Part shown: positions 22,981-36,200 of the stretch, one piece after another
Layout: each line of letters opens with the position of its first letter
Position numbering within the stretch: position 1 is the first letter of the stretch
DNA from: Talinum fruticosum
Lineage: Eukaryota > Streptophyta > Magnoliopsida > Caryophyllales > Talinaceae
Reading direction: 5' to 3'
NCBI GenBank assembly: GCA_021018815.1
Contig: JAITYX010000002.1
Coordinates: 13,051,001-13,115,000, forward strand
DNA length: 64,000 nucleotides
Notes under the pieces: generated by a model
What the model saw: only the letters and a program-made list of their open reading frames with translations
What the model was told of the DNA's origin: nothing
The model's database searches: none
Made by a program: the position numbers and the translations under genes

Positions 22981-25900
22981 TCACTTCTTCTTCTTTGATT
23001 TGTTCGCCTGTGATTGGGTGTATGCAGTTCCCTGCATAGACAAAAGTGCAAGCAAAGGGAAGGGCATTATCAGCTGCTCATTCAACATATGATTTATGAA
23101 CCAATTCTCAATGAATTTCCAGCATAGTTCATATACGAAATGAATGGAAATTATGGTTCAAAAATATGCACTAAATAACACACCTGCAGCCATTCATCCA
23201 ATGAGGCGTCTGTTGAACGAGTGCCGACTTCCACCTTGGGAGCTTTCTTAGATTTCTGTCAAACAGTTGTAGAAATGTATGAAATTCTAAACAATTTAAA
23301 TATAAATGCTGCAATAGATAAATCAGGAAAAACGTCAAAATATCTATACTGACTGGCATGTTAGAGAATCCAAATGTTCATCTATATCTAAGGACAACAG
23401 ATTGGAAGTTGCAACTTCTCACTCTGATGCATCATTAAAAAACAATGGGCACGGCAGGACACGCAAGCGAGTTGATAGTCTTCTTTTTTGTTATACAGTC
23501 ATATGAAATAACACCATCCTTTTGGAGCACACTCGATTTCCATATTATCAAGAATCATTGCCCAATATCAGACAGACTTGGGCAACCATGGAAATAGCAC
23601 CTACCTTTGAAAAGCGCTGCAGTTGACCATGAATCCACAAAACAAGAGCAGCAACAAGGCCAATAGCAAGCATAACCAGGAAAACAGTCTCAACACTCAA
23701 GAAGCCGCTGGAGTCAACAACTTCAATAGTGCCATTGTAGAAGGTGCTCTGATAGGGTGTCTTGTCTATCTCATAGACGATAGAGCCGACAAGATCGAAT
23801 GATCCAGGCTGCAGATCAAACTAACATGTAAGGATCCAATCAAAGGATCTTTGACAAATACATTAAAAAAACGAAGGAAAATTTGAAAGCATAAATTCAA
23901 AGGCAGGATAAAGCACCTGCAAATATTTGCTGACAGCAAATATGTACGGGAAAGCAGCTTGAGCAGATGGAGGCACTGAAGCATTGTTAAATACCTGATA
24001 TTAAAAAATAAAATGATTAAAACATAACCAGACCACCGGACACAAACCAGTCTTATAAAAACACATGCTGGTTTCTTGCATGATGCACCATGCTAGATAT
24101 AGAACAATAGACACAAAACTAACAAAGAGTAATAGCCAAGATTATAAGACAACAAACTAACAAACAGCAATACCAAAGACTCACTTCACCGAAGGCCACA
24201 CAAGAGCTTCTAATTGATCTGAGAACAAAATTCTGGGCTCACAACAGTTTCTTACAATTAGAAGACACTACACATCCAAAATCAAATCTTATCAGATGTC
24301 ATAGACAACAAGTACATGCACTTTGTTTCGTTCCATCAACTAAATTACATTACAAATGACTTTAAACTAGTCATATTTAATAATAGAATCTATTAATTCC
24401 ATAAATTTCTCTCTATTCTTCAATTTATACACAAACCTGCATCGAATTCCTAGTCACTAAGCTCATCCCAGGAAAGGACGCTTGGTGACATGAGAAAGAG
24501 TAAATGATTATGTTTCCTTTTAAATTAATTTTCCACAACAAACATCGATAATGCAGTATGCTTAAGCCGAAAATTATCAGGAATCACATATCATGTACAA
24601 GTGAAACTATGATTCAAACAACCCCCTCCAAAAAGGAGGGGACTGAAACTGAAACACCATTGAGTACAGAGCATCAAACCATATCATATACGGGTTCAAC
24701 TTTCCAAAACAGTAAAGCAAACCGCCCACAAGGGAATACTGTTTTGATGCTAAAAAAGAAATGCAATGACAAAAATTTGAGCATACAAAAACACACAACT
24801 ACATTGGCTAACACATCTATTACTTTCCATCATTATCAACTTATTACAACCAGCCAAAAATCATCCAAATTGGAAGTGCAACTTTCGTCACAAATGCTTA
24901 TACCAACTTATTTGAAATTTGATAATTCACTATACATGAAATATACATGACAGTCACTTTCAGAAGAAGATTAAAATCCACAAGCTACCTGTGCAGTGAG
25001 GTTCTGGACTAGCAAACGATGATCATATGGGAGATGAACGCTGGCCTGAATTGCGATAACATTGAGACTTGCATCTCCTGCAATGAAATTTAAGGAATAA
25101 TAAGTAAAGTAAGCTCCCAATACCTTCTTTTTGATTATTGAGCCTTAACATACGGTGAATATGATACTTCTTACTTGACACAAACCTTAAACTCATTCAC
25201 TTTTAAATTCAATGTGGAAAATTAAAACCAATGGAATGCTCCTACAAACACTATTATTACAAACAAGTCCAAAATATTGAAACTTTTGCCAAAAAATTTC
25301 CCTGTTCCTGTTACCTAAGTATTAATTTGTCAAGTAGACTATCGGGACAATTTTCCTTCCAGATCTTGCATACATAACATATCTAGCGAGAGGATACAAT
25401 CATATCTCCTTTGGATTGTTTCAAAACACAAGACGTTTGCAGTACAATTGAAGCCTCGAATTTCCACACTGATCTCAACTTATTACACAAACGTCAAATC
25501 ATCTCATATCAAATACTCAAATAGTGGAAGACATTCATGGGTGCCAGCCCCTGATGACCTTCTGAGAATTCTTTGATATGAATTCATAAGATGAAATTTA
25601 TTAATGTATACCACTTCTACAGTTACCCTTCTCTTTTAATAGAGGTATTGACTTATGTATTTGCTCAAATTAAAGAACAAGCTACTTGTTTATTAATAGA
25701 CTTTGGGTGCCCCTATCAACCCGATTCATAATCCTATTGTCCATAAACAACAAATTTCAACAATCATTTAGAAATATTTTATTAATCTTGCATTCATTAA
25801 CAAAATGTTATCGCATAGCAAACCTAGCAGCTACCAAGGCCACACCCGATACGCTACATTCACATTATATTTCAGAATGAAATTCACATACAAGAAGCAT

Positions 25901-26680
25901 TTACAAAATTAACAAGATAACAAAGTCAAGATAACAGCAATCATGAGAACAGAAGACCAAGCAATTGACCAACAGAAAGAGGGAAATTACCATCGTATTT
26001 GATCCCAACAAGAAGCTCTGTCTCTTTCCCGGCCGGAACCACTGCAAGAGAGACCATTGCACATTTCGTCAACCACAAAAACGAGATAGCATGAAAGTAT
26101 AATGAGCTGAAATCAAAGTATTAAACAATATCAACAGAATGCATACATTTTCCGCCGTTCTTCGGGAAGACACAAATTGTGTCAACCCCAGGAGCGGGGC
26201 TGAAGCTCTCTTCACCATAAATTTGGGTGTCGTCGTTAACTATTCCAAGATCACTGTTTTCCTGCGTGGAATCCGCAACTTCAACCTCGGCCTCCGATTG
26301 ACACCTCGCAACTAATCAAATCCACACCAAATAAATAAACCCAAAAGAATCAGAATTTCTGCAGCTCAAAAATTCGGTATCATCGAATGCGAAATGCAGA
26401 ATCGATTCCTAATTCTAGCACATGCAGATCTAAATTACACTGCTAATTGGAATGAATGAATCGGATCTCTGATCATGTAAATTCTCTTCAAAAATAGAAA
26501 GTCAAAATAAAGATCCGTGCATGCAAAATGCAGGGAAAGAAAACAGTAAAAGCATGAATTTGAGCAGATGAACATCAAGATCTGATGAGGAAGAGAAAGC
26601 AGAAGCTAGACTGGGAGAGTACCTTGGAGCAGGGGAGCAGCCAAGAGGAGCAGAGCGAGGAAGAAAACCCTAATCTCCAT
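22981..26680 (-). CDS. Translocon-associated protein subunit alpha (TRAP-alpha), copy A
   Basis: TRAP-alpha is a single-pass ER membrane protein of the complex beside the Sec61 channel. Eight exons read in phase: 26680-26623, 26311-26147, 26041-25991, 25077-24989, 23994-23917, 23808-23605, 23255-23184, 23031-22981. They sum to 768 bases, 255 residues. A cleavable signal (MEIRVFFLALLLLAAPLLQ) is followed by an acidic N-terminal stretch and the lumenal domain, with FSPAPGVDTICVFPKN, HLPYDHRLLVQNLTAQVFNN, FAVSKYLQPGSFDLVG and YQSTFYNGTIEVV. Then come a membrane segment and a basic cytosolic tail ending NKSKKKK. There are three N-glycosylation sequons (NLT, NAS, NGT). A second copy lies 5.2 kb away. 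Confidence 0.95.
24189..24609. other. About 420 bp present in intron 4 of TRAP-alpha A but absent from copy B
   Basis: On either side (CACTTCACC to the left, GATTCAAACAACCCC to the right) the introns of the two copies align. In copy B these flanks are joined directly near 29887. The extra segment has no terminal repeats or target duplication that I can see, so it may be a deletion in B instead of an insertion in A. Confidence 0.6.
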
Positions 26681-26699
26681 AATCGTCGAGGGAGGAGAG

Positions 26700-27945
26700 A
26701 GACTGAGAGAGGTCAAGCGAGAGATCTGTGTCTGGACGGAGCCACCGGATGAAGGTTTATATGGCGGAAATGGAGTTCCCAAATTTTATTTTTTATTTTT
26801 TTTGGTGCGGGTACTGGAAAATTTTGCTTCCTACATATTTTTGGGAACCAATTTCGACGTTAAATATTTATTTTCAGGTAAAAAATTTGAGGATATCAAA
26901 TTATCAATATACTTTTTTTACGTAAAAAATCACTTAATTAAGGATGTAAGGGTCATTTCAAGCTCCCACTTTATTTTTTTTCAAAAATTATTTCCAAAAA
27001 CATTTCAGAAAAGTTAAATAAACCCAAAAATAACTATTCGAAGTAAGTAATTTGCATAAATAATTATTCAAACTTTGATTGATCAATAAGTAAATTTTTT
27101 CATGTAAATATGCTCATTGTCACAAAATGACAATATAGCAATCACCATAATTCTCATAATGTTAATCATATATGTGACATGATTTGATCATAACTATTTA
27201 ATTTTTATTTTTATAATTTTTAATTAAATTTAAACACTGCACCACTATTTTTTAAAATTTATAAAATTTTGATAATTAGGGGGAAAAGTTTTTGTAGGAA
27301 TTGTTTGATTCTACAAATTTTTCCAAAGCTAAAACGAATCATTAACAAAAATAAAAAAATTAAAAAGGTGGAGTTGGAGGGGGGTCTCGCCAGAAAAAAT
27401 AGAGAATGAGACAAGGGCAAGATTGACAAAGAACTTAATTTTCCTTTCCTATTGTCCCGTGGATGACATTACTATTATAAAAATCACTTTTACTGATTTA
27501 CAACTTTTTTCAAGTTTATAAAAAGTATAATCTAAAATTATTTGAAAATTCAAAGGAATTATTGTTCCCTGTTATCCTATGAATGACAAAAATGTAGTAA
27601 TAATAAAAACCTGATACTTGTCTCTTTTTATGGTACACAAATGGTTATTGTAGGCTTGTTTAGTCTCCTCCACGCATGTTCAAATAAAGACTTCCTTTAT
27701 TTTAAATTAAATGAAAAAAATTAAAATTAATTAAAAATTAAATTAATTAATGTGCCCCTATTTTTTCTCTTTGTTATTTTCTAATAAACACTTAATGAGG
27801 ATAAAATTAATAAATTAGTAATTAATATGTCATTGAAATTATAAAGCGAATAATATTATAAATTAGTTAAAGTGATATGTATTATGAAATGAAACAAGTA
27901 TTAATAGAGGTTAGAAAATCAAGGATTCAACACTAGGACATGATG
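26700..27945. other. Spacer between the two TRAP-alpha copies
   Basis: It contains the promoter region of copy A (26681-27690, partly shared with copy B) and the junction between the two duplicated units. It is AT-rich with no gene. Between about 27000 and 27600 it has no counterpart upstream of copy B. Confidence 0.5.
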
Positions 27946-28518
27946 AATCGCTGTGACTCATGTAGCATACGTAGGTTATCAACATTCGAGTACTCCAACC
28001 ACCTATCTTCCTTTCCTTGCCCAATCCTTGTGATTTCACACCGGAATCACGGGGATCGGCCTTGAAATTTCCTCATTCATACTAGCTGAACAAAGAAAAG
28101 AACCGAAGACTCAAAACGTTCTTTTCAATCCCAAAATGAAGTGAATCACAAAAAGAAACAACCAATTATAGAATGGAAATCACAAAATCTGCATGATTTG
28201 AGAAAAATCCTCGGTCTCTAAAACTAGTCAAACAAAATTGTCGGACCATTTCCGTCACAAAAATCACAAAAAGAAATCACAAAACGTTTAAGCATTTGTA
28301 CTGCCATTTCCGTCAGTAGAGATGAGGGAGCGAAAGGATCTTAGTACATGCCGTCTCCCAACTAGTCAAACAAGTGTAGGTTTTTACACTCTACTCTAGA
28401 AAGGAAACTGGTCTCTTCTGTTCTAACAAAATTAAATTTGAGTGCTCTGAATTTTGAGTTACAAGAGTCTGCACTAGACTACAGTTCTTCGTTGATGTTG
28501 TTCCCATGCCAGACTATT

Positions 28519-31500
28519 TCACTTCTTCTTCTTTGATTTGTTCGCCTGTGATTGGGTGTATGCAGTTCCCTGCATAGCCAAAAGAGCAAGCAAAGGCAGG
28601 GCATTAGCAGCTGCTCATTCAACATATGATTTATGAACCAATTCTCATTGAATTTCCAACATAGTTCAAATATGAAATGAATCAAAGTTATAGTCCAAAA
28701 ATATGCACTAAACAACACACCTGCAGCCATTCATCCAATGTGGCATCTGTTGAACGAGTTCCAACTTCCACCTTGGGAGCTTTCTTAGATTTCTGTCAAG
28801 CAGTTGCAGAAATGTATGAAATTCTAAACAATTTTCAACTAAAAGTTCCAGCAGATAAATCAGAAGAAAAAGTGTGCTGGCACCACTGGAAAATGTCAAA
28901 ACATCTATAATCGCTGGCAAGTTAGAGAAAATTTCAATGTTCATCCATATCTAAGAAGAAAGACTGGGAATTGCAAGTTCCCACTGTGATGCATCATGAA
29001 AAAACAATGAGCACAACAAGACAAGCGAGCAAGTTGATAGCCTTTTTCATTTTTGTCGGACAGTCGTGCACTCATGCAATGCCCTTTTAACAGTCGTGCA
29101 CTCATGCAATGACATTTCGCAATGGAAAATTGAAGGACACAAGATCATAGAAAAAGCAACTGGAATTCTCATGTGCATGCAAAGATGGGAACTGGGAAAG
29201 TGAGAAACAAAAACAAAATCCTTTTGAACAGCACTCAATGTCCATATTATCAAGAATCATTAACCAGAAGATCAGACAAACTTAGGCAACGATGGAAATA
29301 GCACCTACCTTTGACAAGCGTTGCAGTTGACCATGAAGCCACAACCCAAGAGCAGCAACAAGGCCAAAAGCAAGCATAACCAAGAAAACAGTCTCGATAC
29401 TCAAGAAGCCGCTGGCCTCAACAACTTCAATAGTGCCATTGTAGAAGGTGCTCTGATAGGGCGTCTTGTCTATCTCATAGACAATAGAGCCGACAAGATC
29501 GAATGATCCAGGCTGCAGAGAGAATTAACAATCAAAAGATCTACGAATAATCATTCCTTACGAAATATGAAGGAAAATTTTGAAAGCATAAATTCAAGGT
29601 ACGCTAGAGCACCTGCAAATATTTGCTGACAGCAAATATGTATGAGAAAGCAGCTTGAGCAGATGGGGGCACTGCGGCTTTGTTAAATACCTGATATTCA
29701 AATATAAAGCAATTAAAACATATCACGACCACCTGAGACGAACCAGTCTAATAAAACACAAGATGCTGGTTTCTTGCATGACTATACCATGCTAATATAG
29801 AACAATAGACACAACACTAACAAAGTGTAATAACCAAGATCATAAGACACAAAACTAGCAAACAGTAACACCCCTTCACTTCACTGATTCAAACAACCCC
29901 TTCCACAGAAAAGGGGGGAAGATAAGGGAAAGAAAAGAGATGACAAGCATGGAAACACTAATCACAGTAAAGCATGAAACCATATCATATCTGGGTTCAA
30001 CTTCCCGAAACAGTTAAGGAAACCACCCACAAGGGAAAACTGTTTTGACACTAAAAAAAATTGCAAGGACAAAAATTTGAGCATACAAAAACACACAACT
30101 ACATTGGTTACGGCAACTACTACTTTCCATCAATAACAACCTATTCCAACTAGCAAAAATCATCCATGTAGAAAGTGTGGCTTGGGTCAAAAATGCTTAT
30201 ACCAACTTATTTGAAACTAGAAATTAGAAATTCACTATATATGCCAGTCATTTTCAAAGGAAGATTAAAAGCCATAAGATACCTGTGAAGTGAGGTTCTG
30301 GACTAGCAAACGATGATCATATGGGAGATGAACGCTGGCCTGAATTGCGATAACATTGACACTTGCCTCTCCTGAAATGAAATTAAAAAAGTAAGCTCCA
30401 AATACCCTCACTTTGATTGTTGAGGCTAAACTACAGTAGTACAGTCAATATGATACTTCTTACTTGACACAAACCTTCAACTGATCCACTCTTAAACTGA
30501 ATGTGGGAAAATTAAGATTAATAGGATGCTCCTACAAATGCTATTGTTACAAACAAGTCCAAAATTGAAAAATTTACCAAATAATTTCCCTCTTCCTATT
30601 ACCTAAGTCTTAATTTTCTCATCCAGACTACTGGGACAGCTTTCCCTTCCAGACCTGTTCAACGTAAGATATCTAGGAAGAGGATAGAATCATATTTCCT
30701 TTGGATTGTTTCAAAACACAAGACATTTGCAATACAATTCAAGCCTCGCTAATTTCCACACTGATCTCAACTTATACGTTACACAAATGTCAAATCATCT
30801 CATATTTTGATAGTGGAAGACATTCATGGGTGCCAGGCCGCCCCTCATGACCTTCTGAGAATTCTTTGATATCTATTTAAAACACGAAATTTATCAATGT
30901 ATACCATACTTCAATAGTTACCCTCTCTTTTCATCGAGGTGTTGACTTCTGTATTAGTTCAAATTAAAGAACAAGCTACTTGTTTATTAATGGACTTTGA
31001 GTACCCCTATCAACCAGATTCATCACCCTATTGCCCGTAAACACCAAATTTCAACAATCAATGAAACCATTTTAAATGCGACATTAATCTTGCATTCATC
31101 AACAAAAGGTATCGCATAGCAGAGCAACTAGCTAACAAGGTCACCCCCAATATGCTACATTGGCATTATATAACAAAGTCAAAATAACAGCAATCACGAT
31201 AACAGAAGAGCAAGAAACTGACATCCAGAAAGAGGGAAATTACCATCATATTTAATCCCAACTAGAAGCTCAGTCTCTTCCCCAGCCGAAACCACTGCAA
31301 GAGAGACCATCGCACATTTGGTCAACGAGATTGCATGAAAGTATAATGAGCTGAAATCAGAGTTTTAAAACCAGATCAGCTTAATGCATACATTTGCCGC
31401 CATTCTTCGGGAAGACGCAAACTGTTTCAACCCCAGGAGCGGGGCTGAAGCTCTCTTCACCATAAATTTGGGTGTCGTCGTTAACTATTCCAAGATCACT

Positions 31501-31917
31501 GTTTTCCTGTGTGGAATCTGCAACCTCGGCCTCGGTCTGTGCCTCCGATTGAGACCTCGCAACTAATCCACACCAAAAACGAACCCAAAAGAATCAGAAT
31601 TCATCCAGCTCAAAAATTCGGCATCCATCGAATGTAAAATGCGGAATCGATTTCCAGCACATGCAGATCTAAATTACACCGATACTGAAAATGAATGAAT
31701 CGGATCTCTGATCATGTAAATTCTTTTCAAAATAAAAAGTCAAAATGAAGATCCGCGCATGCAAAATGCAGGAAAAGAAAACAGTAAAACATGAATTAGA
31801 GCAGATGAACATCAAGATCCGATGAGGAAGAGAAAGCAGAAGCTAGACAGGGAGAGTACCTTGGAGCAGGGGAGCAGCCAAGAGGAGCAGAGCGAGGAAG
31901 AAAACCCTAATCGCCAT
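28519..31917 (-). CDS. Translocon-associated protein subunit alpha (TRAP-alpha), copy B
   Basis: This is the tandem partner of the gene at 22981-26680 with the same eight-exon plan: 31917-31860, 31562-31392, 31294-31244, 30371-30283, 29690-29613, 29512-29309, 28792-28721, 28569-28519. The total is 774 bases, 257 residues, with all splice sites intact. By hand count it differs from copy A by about twenty substitutions and a two-residue insertion after the signal peptide (SQSEAQTEAEV). The NAS sequon of copy A reads KAA here (VFNKAAVPP), so one glycosylation site is gone, while NLT and NGT remain. The membrane segment and KSKKKK tail are kept. It looks functional. Confidence 0.94.
29061..29113. 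repeat. Small tandem duplication inside an intron of TRAP-alpha B
   Basis: CAGTCGTGCACTCATGCAATG occurs twice, at about 29060 and 29091, separated by eleven bases. It is not present in copy A. Confidence 0.75.
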
Positions 31918-31929
31918 AATTGCCAAAGG

Positions 31930-33270
31930 AGGAGAGAGAGTGAGAGAAGGAAAGAGAGAGAGATCCGGGTCTGGACCGAGCCACCGGGATGAAGGTTTAT
32001 ATGGCCGAGATGTTCTTCAGAATTTTTTTTTTTTTTTTGTCAGACAAGTACAGAAATTGAGGAACCGGGAACGCACGCATTTCACACCTAAGAAATGGAA
32101 TTTACACCAATTATTGTAGGCAGATGGCTCCAAATAGTCAACTAGATTTTCCTTTTCCTTTTTTTCTTTATTATTTTTATTTGAGAATTGAGATTTTTCA
32201 ACAAAAAAAAAAAAAAAAGAGAGAGAGATTTTTATTTTGTTAATTGTAGTGCCCACCAGATTAAAGATCACAGCAATAAAAATTTAAACAATTAATACTT
32301 GTCTTTTTTTGGTACAAAAAGGTCATTTTTTTAGTGTTTATAATAATTATTGCAGGCTTGTTTAGTCTCCAGACATGTAAAAATAAATATTCAAAAATTT
32401 TAATTATTATTTAGTTGCATCTTTTTCAAATGCATTTATATTAAGTAATTTATTTCATAGAATCTAGACTATTTTATCCTTACTGAATTTCAGTAAAAAT
32501 TGTTCACTTTTAGTTCTTGTACATGTCCATGGAGGCCGTAACTCTTTAAATGCAATACAAGTCACATAAATATTGCTCAAAAGTCATTACAAACTGTAAA
32601 TTTAAACCACATTTAACATCAGCTATACATATGAGTCCTGATACGTCTCCAAAATATGTGAGATTGCAAATTGCAATGAACATGTGAATAATAGTCGACA
32701 CAGCATCGAGGTTAACGGAAAGAGACATGCCAAAGCATATTTCTCTTGATCTCACCACAGATCCCAAAAAAACAACCTATACCCACAAAAGACAGATGAG
32801 AGAACCCAGAAAGTGGGGGTTTACATGGATAGCATGAATTGGCCACTACTACTAGAGCAGCATAATAAACTCACAATCATCCTATTAAGAGGTCAGCTTA
32901 GTTGGTTGCCAACTTGGCATTGTAGTAGTGCTGAGAAAATCCTCATCCACCAACATAATACCACCAAAGCCAACAGTTGGCTGCACGAAATACATTCTTC
33001 CATTCAACTGATGCATTCAATTAATAACCAAACCAAGAGACACAGCTACATATATAGTACCTCTCAATCCTTGGACTAGGGGTTAACAAATTACAGTCTA
33101 TTCCCTTATCGAGGGAGAGAGAGGGAGAGGGTAACTATGCTTAACTTCACGATTTCCTTTATCAGCCAAATACAAACGATCAGATACAGAATTACATGAA
33201 AAGAATAGCAAAAACCCGTATAAATGTTCACGTCATGATGCTCGTCAACTTTGATGCATCAATCTCCGAT
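31930..33270. other. Spacer between TRAP-alpha B and XCT
   Basis: It holds the promoter side of TRAP-alpha B and, on its right, the likely XCT 3' UTR (about 33080-33273). Poly-T and poly-A runs are at 32023-32038 and 32202-32218. ORFs at 32546 and 32813 show no domain. Confidence 0.5.
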
Positions 33271-33273
33271 CCC

Positions 33274-36200
33274 TCAATCTCCGTGGATTGTGTAACGCTC
33301 CCATTTCTTTGTGGGGTCATATATCTGCAAGTCCAAAAATAGACAATGTTTGAGACACCGTTCGGGAAATGTCAAATCCAGTCTTTTCAAAAAACATTTA
33401 GTTCATTGATTCACCAACAGTCATAGAGAGGGGGCATGATAGGAAAAGGAATCTGAGAATCAAACAAATCAACAGATAGTACCTCCCATCTTGATGCAGG
33501 AAATATATGTTTGTTCTTCTCATACCAGTGCCTTTCTACAACTTTTCCAGCGTGAGACTGCAAGATAAATAGAGATGCAAGTCAACTTGCTTGGGAAAGT
33601 ATGCAGTTGATGTCAGTCGATCTTGCAGCAAATGATGTGATTGCCAAGCTTTTTTTTTTGGGGGGGCACTTTCATTTGAAATTAATTTATTTTAATAGGA
33701 CTTTCATTTGAAATGTTATAGATAACTTTCATTTGAAATTGTAGATTTACTTCGTAAAGCTCAGTGTCCCACTTACCGAACCACATAACACGTGGCCTAG
33801 TCCAACAAATGACCTGAATTATTACTCATCTAGAGCTCACTGAGGGTATTTGTATGTAATACAAATCATTACTGAAGTCAATCTAACCATTGTCAGTCAA
33901 TGGGGGCCAGAGCAGCAATTGCACCAGCCAGCAATTCAGGCACCAAACAATATCGAATTACACTAGAGAACAAGGAAAACATCAAAATATTGTAGATTGC
34001 CCAATTAAACATGTTTCAAGTTTTTATCCTATTGTCCTCACCATGTTTCTCAATTTCATTTAATCCAAACATTTACACTTTGCTACACTTCTCCATAATT
34101 TCCAAAACTTCATGAATCTTACAAGCGTTTTCAGGAAAGGGAAGAACATACAAGGGGATCAGAATCGTACCTCATCCTTCTCGATCGTTGCATCAGCAAT
34201 TGTCCGCACATCCTCGTGTACGTCAAAATGAAAAAGCTGTTATACAGACAGTAACAGAAAATATCAGCGGACACCTAAAAGGGAAAAGGACAAACCAACA
34301 TTGAGTTTTTTGAGGGGTTACATTATTGGAGTAACACACTTCCTCACAAAAATCCACAAACAATCGAAATTCAAAGGACGTCGAGAGTGTAAAATTCACA
34401 GTATCAAGCAGTATTTAACATGAAAACTTTCTAAGAAGAGAAACTGAATCCACCACAAAATATAGTGAACAACAGTTGACATGTCAGCATAAGCACGCAG
34501 AAATTTTGGAATAGCCAACAAAAAGAACATTATGAGCAAAACCTTACCGGTCCACTTTTCCCTCGTGCCTTGTTCACAATCAACTCATAGAAGCTGTGTT
34601 GCTGCACACCAGGACGGTGAAAAAGAATTTCAGCACTCAAAATAACAAAAGGAGTCCATAACCCCAAAAATAAGGTTGTAAACTATAAATGGGGGTAGGC
34701 CACAGATGGCGTCAAGAAAGTCTTACGTGAGGGATGATGAGGTCTTCTTTCACATAAAGTAGATTCTCCACAGAAGCTGTTCGCACTTCACGAAATTCAG
34801 GAGCAAGCTGCTGCTGAACAGCCCGCAGAAAGTCCCCAATAGTATCGCCTTTGCGTACCTGAAGAATCAAACCCAAAAAAAGTACAAAGTAATGTTCAGA
34901 TGAAAGTCGAACAGGCAACATAGATGTACTGAATAGACATAACTCCTAAAAGTATATCTTTTATTGACCTGGATTACTCGTCGATGGCCAGTCCCATCCC
35001 AGTAACTGTAAGTAATTTCAAGTGGCTCATCTGAAGTTCAAGAACACATAATTAATTAAGGACATAAAATTAGTGCATTTAACAAACTTCTGGAATTGAA
35101 CTTACTTTTAATCATTTCCTGCTCTCGAACCCATTGTCTCTTAAGCCTCTCCCTTTCAGCTTGCTCCTCAGCTTCCCTCTCACTGAAAAGAGTCCTCAAA
35201 ATCTTAAGTTTCAGAAGAAGGCATACACACTACAAAGACAAGATAAGATGCACAGAAGAGACCAGACCTGTCAGGCAAAAAGCTAGTCTCAACAGTAGGA
35301 TCCTTGCCAAATTTTCCACGCTTTAACTTGACTGATTCAAGGCTTTCTGCATAAAGAATAGGCATCATTGCTGAATAAATAAGACTGAATATAATCACAA
35401 TGAAATTAAATGATTTCACTTAGAAGATCCTTTCTCTGAGTCTCTTAAAATTATTTTCATGATAACTGAACTGAAAAGCATTGAAGGTGTTTCACATGTT
35501 TTTGTTCCCTAGAAAAAGCGTACTCTGAAGGACAGGTTCACTAGCACTGGATATGTCTGGGATGCCTACTAATCTAAGGATAATACCACAGGCATCTTAC
35601 AAAATTCCAGGCACTCTTACGTCCCCTTGTTAGAACATAAGGTTGATGACAGAGAGCCGGAAAGACATAAAATTAACATGGCAAACAAGTTTGTGAAACA
35701 ATAGATTGCGTCATATGCTATCTAATAGCCCATGCAACATTAAATTCAGATAAGAAAATTTACTCACTAATTTCCTCTTCTTCTTCCTCGGCTCCATCAT
35801 CAAAATCTTCAGCAAATGATAGTCGTGAACTTCCTTTTATTTTTCGTTTTTGACGCTTTTCTAATTGAAGTCTTGCTTCCCTGCATGACAGGACACAGGG
35901 GAAAAAGATCTGCAACTCAATAACAGAGAACAAGGGACCACATGCATATTCACAAGTACTAAATATGAGCATCATCTTGAAATTCAGCTTACTCTTCCAG
36001 CTGCTTCTGAAGTTTCTCTTTCTCTTCCTCCTCAATTTTATTCCTAATATTGACCCTCTGCATAAACAAACAACGCTTAAACAGGATATTCATCAAAATT
36101 GGGAAGGTAAATAAAATTACAACGGTAGTTTAATATACCTTCTCAACATATTGATCTCTTGTGACAAGACCGATAGTTTCCTTCTTGAATGCAGTCTCGA

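Larger units (their letters stand above)
22450..27690 (-). repeat. Unit A of a head-to-tail segmental duplication
   Basis: This segment, with the first TRAP-alpha gene, its introns, 3' flank and about 1 kb upstream, is repeated in the same orientation at 27945-32395. Similarity in the 3' flank starts near 22450/27945 and the last shared stretch is the GGCTTGTTTAGTCTCC phrase (about 27653 and 32356). Confidence 0.85.
27945..32395 (-). repeat. Unit B of the head-to-tail segmental duplication
   Basis: This is the partner of the segment at 22450-27690. Exons are nearly identical, introns are clearly alignable but have point changes and indels, so the duplication is not recent. Confidence 0.85.

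Noticed and set aside
24558..24950. 130-codon plus-strand ORF
   Set aside because: It falls in intron 4 of TRAP-alpha A on the other strand and resembles no protein.
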